Below, in pieces: positions 61,548-64,000 of a stretch of 64,000 bases of DNA. The DNA is from a virus: the IMG/VR virus record IMGVR_UViG_3300017934_000005, positions 1-64,000 of that record; one strand, written 5' to 3'. The notes below the pieces were generated by a model, which was given only the letters and a program-made list of their open reading frames with translations, did not search any database and was not told the origin of the DNA. Position numbers and translations under genes: made by a program. Each line of letters opens with the position of its first letter. Position 1 is the first letter of the stretch.

Positions 61548-62106
61548 GTTTTAAAGTTTGAAACATCAGGGCTCGAACTTCGGTAGCAAAGGCTTCGGCT
61601 TCGGGCATGGCCTCAATGAATTCTTTCACACGTTGAACCAGGATAAGCCGGCGCTTACTGAAGTGAGGCTTGATTCGCTTCTTGGGGCCGATACCCAGGC
61701 GAGGCTTTGGATTCACAGGCTCAGTCTGACGAAACTGATCTGGGATGATCAGGTTGTATTTCTTCGCCAGTTCTCGTATTTCTTTGTGACCGATTCGAAC
61801 CTTGGCGAAACGTTGTTCACAGACCACGGAGCTACGATGACGCCAGCCACAAACACCACAATTAATCATCTTTCCCAGGTCAGGGTTGCGGCCGGAAAAA
61901 CTCCGTTCCCTAAAACTTTGTTGGAAGGACTCGACGGCTTTTAACAAGTCCGCAGAAGCAGCATTTGCTTGTTCTGACACGACATCATCTGCTTGCGCTG
62001 GCACGGTCTGAGAAAAAGTGTTTACGTCGATTGGAGGATACTTCTCGTTAGTGTCCACCTTTAGTCCTTTCATGTGGGCAAATTCCGCCATTGCGATATC
62101 TTCCAC
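61471..62106 (-). CDS. Hypothetical protein with zinc motif, 211 aa
   Basis: Helical N-terminal region, then INCGVCGWRHRSSVVC as a Cys cluster, then a basic segment (KPRLGIGPKKRIKPHFSKRR), as in DNA- or RNA-binding proteins. Could start at a later ATG (MAEFAH). Function unknown. Confidence 0.6.
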   Translation of the reverse strand: MEDIAMAEFAHMKGLKVDTNEKYPPIDVNTFSQTVPAQADDVVSEQANAASADLLKAVESFQQSFRERSFSGRNPDLGKMINCGVCGWRHRSSVVCEQRFAKVRIGHKEIRELAKKYNLIIPDQFRQTEPVNPKPRLGIGPKKRIKPHFSKRRLILVQRVKEFIEAMPEAEAFATEVRALMFQTLKRGWKNQAKIYRDTQKQSRTTNRAIC

Positions 62107-62470
62107 AATTGCAGTTATAGCAAAGTAGTCTTAAACTTTTTGGATATCGGTGTTTGACAACCCAAAGATAAAAAGCCCATGATTTTCCTACTCTTCGCTT
62201 GTGAGCAGCGCCGTCATTTTTAACATGATCCAGAGTTAGGAATAAAGATTCTAGTTCACCACAACATGAACATTTATTGCCATAATAGGCATAAATTTTA
62301 AACAGAAGAGCAGCATATTTTTGTTGTCTACGCTCTTTGCTTCTCAAGTAATACTGATGGTGCCAACGACTATACAGCGCCTTGTTTTCAAGATAATGTT
62401 GCCGCTGATACTGTCTCAGGTGCTCTCTATTTCTTCTTCTCCATTTTTGTTGAGGGGTTTCTTTTCTCAT
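62048..62470 (-). CDS. HNH-like endonuclease, 140 aa
   Basis: Basic N-terminal helices, then CSCCGELESLFLTLDHVKNDG with the Asp-His pair, FYLWVVKHRYPKSLRLLCYN and CNCGRYRNGGICPH. This is a recognisable phage/plasmid HNH subtype with a zinc site. Likely a mobile nuclease gene. Overlaps the next gene by 59 bases. Confidence 0.82.
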   Translation of the reverse strand: MRKETPQQKWRRRNREHLRQYQRQHYLENKALYSRWHHQYYLRSKERRQQKYAALLFKIYAYYGNKCSCCGELESLFLTLDHVKNDGAAHKRRVGKSWAFYLWVVKHRYPKSLRLLCYNCNCGRYRNGGICPHERTKGGH

Positions 62471-63082
62471 TTAATGACCACCCGGAGTTCGATCATCGGG
62501 TGGAAAGGGGAATAACAGTCTTCCTTCTGTCGGATCGTCCCGGAAAGGCACGATGAGTTTTGCTCGATTTCCCATAAAAAGTTTGTGACACTCTTCAATA
62601 TAACGTATAAAAGTAGGATTCAGATCAATGTAAGCCCGCTCGATGTCGGCTTGAGAAACCAGATCAATTCTGGGCACTTTGGTCTGCTGGGCTCGCCATA
62701 TGTGTGTCTCGATGACGGTTGCGCCTGTTGGATTGCCATCTCGATCTTTGATAGACTTTTCTCGTTGGTACAACTCCATTCGTTCATGTTTTTTGTTTAG
62801 CTCCCATATAGCTTTAGCGTTGCCATTCTGGAGCAAATCCATGGCTTCTGCGTAGCCAATTAGTTGTCTGCAACTGCAGCGCTGGATATCGCCGTGTTTG
62901 GTTGATTTGAGTTTGAGGGCAAAGTATTGATGACCCTCGGTGATTTGGAGAGGCCGAAATAGGTCTTCAGGATCGGGACCGTCTAAAACGTACCTGAAGC
63001 CGTCCACCAGAGTACCCTTTAGACTTACAACGGGTTCTGTTGGACATGAATGGACGAGGACTGAATAAATTAGGTTTCGCAT
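62471..63082 (-). CDS. Hypothetical protein, 203 aa
   Basis: Alpha/beta with a mid Cys pair (RCSCRQLIGYAEAMDL). Follows the HNH gene with no overlap at 62471. The 5' end overlaps the upstream gene by 116 bases, so one of the two starts or ends may be wrong. Function unknown. Confidence 0.58.
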   Translation of the reverse strand: MRNLIYSVLVHSCPTEPVVSLKGTLVDGFRYVLDGPDPEDLFRPLQITEGHQYFALKLKSTKHGDIQRCSCRQLIGYAEAMDLLQNGNAKAIWELNKKHERMELYQREKSIKDRDGNPTGATVIETHIWRAQQTKVPRIDLVSQADIERAYIDLNPTFIRYIEECHKLFMGNRAKLIVPFRDDPTEGRLLFPFPPDDRTPGGH

Positions 63083-63515
63083 CTTCCGCTAATATAGGTT
63101 CCGATAGGAACGCGATTTTCTTCGGCCGTCCTCGGGGCCGCTTATGCCCATTCTTATGATGAACAGTTTCTCCTCGTCCTACTTGCAGCAAGCCCTGAAC
63201 TATCCCCTTGATAACGATAGGAGATACACTCAATTCAGCAGCAACCTGACCCCTGGTCATGCCCATCCGAAAGTAAAGATGAATGACTCGAATCCAGCGG
63301 GCTGCGCCTTTGCGTTGACGAGCGTCGGTACTAAATTTCGGGAAGGACCGGAGAATGATTTCCCTTACTTTTTTATCGTCCAGGACCCATTCGGGCACAC
63401 TTTTCTTATCATCAGATCGAGGCTTGATGATCTGATGCCCGTGTGTCATGAACGGGTCCTTGGCGTCGATTTTTCGGCTAAGCTGCTTATTTATGTACCG
63501 AAGGTCTTCCATCAA
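62967..63515 (-). CDS. HTH/DNA-binding protein with AT-hook-like tail, 182 aa
   Basis: An HTH appears around residues 70-105 (RVIHLYFRMGMTRGQVAAEL then SVSPIVIKGIV), followed by KRPRGRPKK, an AT-hook-like element. Likely a phage transcription regulator or DNA-binding accessory. Its last 40 residues overlap the next gene in another frame. Confidence 0.65.
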   Translation of the reverse strand: MMEDLRYINKQLSRKIDAKDPFMTHGHQIIKPRSDDKKSVPEWVLDDKKVREIILRSFPKFSTDARQRKGAARWIRVIHLYFRMGMTRGQVAAELSVSPIVIKGIVQGLLQVGRGETVHHKNGHKRPRGRPKKIAFLSEPILAEDAKPNLFSPRPFMSNRTRCKSKGYSGGRLQVRFRRSRS

Positions 63516-63742
63516 CGACTCTTTTCAGGGTCTGGGTTGCCTCCTTTAGCCATGCTCTTGTCGAACTGCTTGCCCGCGAAAGTGTTCGGCGGAGGCGGGG
63601 CTACTGGGGAGCAGCGCCTACAAAGATATCTAAAATTCAGTGAAGGATTCTCTACTTCAATGAATTCTCTACAATCTTCCGTAGAACGTCCCTTGCTTGA
63701 ATTAGGGTGTTTCTTGCCGCTACACTGAACCTTTACACTCAT
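63512..63742 (-). CDS. Small Cys-rich protein, 76 aa
   Basis: Cys at residues 7, 24 and a CRRC pair near 41 could bind zinc; Pro-rich tail (VAPPPPNTF). Overlaps neighbours by four bases. Function unknown. Confidence 0.58.
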   Translation of the reverse strand: MSVKVQCSGKKHPNSSKGRSTEDCREFIEVENPSLNFRYLCRRCSPVAPPPPNTFAGKQFDKSMAKGGNPDPEKSR

Positions 63743-64000
63743 TCTTCTTCCTCGTCATCGTCCAATAGATCATTGAACGATTCCTCTTGGGTTTTTTCAA
63801 AATGCTGTTGCTTGAAGGTTTCGTCGCCTAGGATAAACGCGCGGAAATACGGATCATTCCTATCATCTCGGGGATATCTTATACCGAAAGTGTTAGGCCA
63901 GGACTTGGTCTTCCAGGAGTTGACGATCTGGACTATCTGCCGGCCGGCCTCGACGCCAGCTTCAGCCCCTGATTCCAAACTAACATATCCTGAGATAAAT
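63739..64000 (-). CDS. Acidic protein, 5' end outside window (partial)
   Basis: The frame is open to the right edge without a convincing start (TTG 63978 lacks a ribosome site), so the gene continues outside. Ends in an acidic run (LLDDDEEEE). Function unknown. Confidence 0.6.
   Translation of the reverse strand, partial: FISGYVSLESGAEAGVEAGRQIVQIVNSWKTKSWPNTFGIRYPRDDRNDPYFRAFILGDETFKQQHFEKTQEESFNDLLDDDEEEE

Noticed and set aside
1-64000. CRISPR arrays, insertion sequences and group I intron-type interruptions
   Set aside because: No regularly spaced repeats, transposase genes with terminal repeats, or split structural genes were seen.

Overview
The window is part of a tailed-phage (Caudoviricetes) genome, more than 64 kb long, and most like a short-tailed podovirus. 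Evidence: terminase large subunit, portal, scaffold-like protein and an N4-gp56-type major capsid protein lie in order. Three large Ala/Gln-rich proteins that look like internal (ejection) proteins close the cassette. No tape-measure or sheath gene is visible. Strong Shine-Dalgarno sites, sigma70-type promoters, a lipobox protein and several signal peptides point to a bacterial host, probably with a two-membrane envelope; the genus cannot be read from the sequence. A complete tyrosine recombinase suggests that the phage can integrate, or descends from one that could.

Layout. 1-4731 (+): end of a structural gene, a beta-rich spike-like protein, and an array of 22 tRNA genes with assignable anticodons plus one aberrant tRNA, interrupted by an HNH endonuclease gene. 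Structured non-tRNA elements sit between the tRNAs, and the array follows a strong promoter and a structured leader. 4732-9746 (+): small zinc-ribbon, protease-like, HNH, membrane and virion genes and a histidine phosphatase. 9765-34569 (+): packaging, capsid, tail, fibre and internal virion genes. 34576-64000 (-): more than 60 small, tightly overlapping (ATGA/TAATG) early-type genes, converging on the structural block. These include the integrase, PP2C phosphatase, MazG-like protein, a cREC-type receiver, two peptidoglycan enzymes, two SprT-like proteins, an RNA ligase, RtcB, a metallophosphoesterase, a DHH phosphoesterase, a large lipoprotein and a secreted HExxH protease.

Two themes stand out. 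First, RNA: the tRNA array, RtcB, an Rnl-type ligase, the cREC-like receiver, a calcineurin-like phosphoesterase and a DHH phosphoesterase would together fit a phage that replaces and repairs cleaved tRNAs. Second, an 856-nt gene-free stretch on the minus strand (46443-47298) is packed with stems. It carries two tRNA-like modules and a 23-nt hairpin motif present twice with a compensatory base-pair swap. This is the best candidate for an undescribed element, a large ornate phage RNA. Three minus-strand promoters and one plus-strand promoter share the form TTGACA-17-TAnnnT with TGG just before the -10, and two of them share an upstream ATAATTCCCGAAAA box at the same distance. All functions are inferred from sequence recognised by eye; no database search was run.
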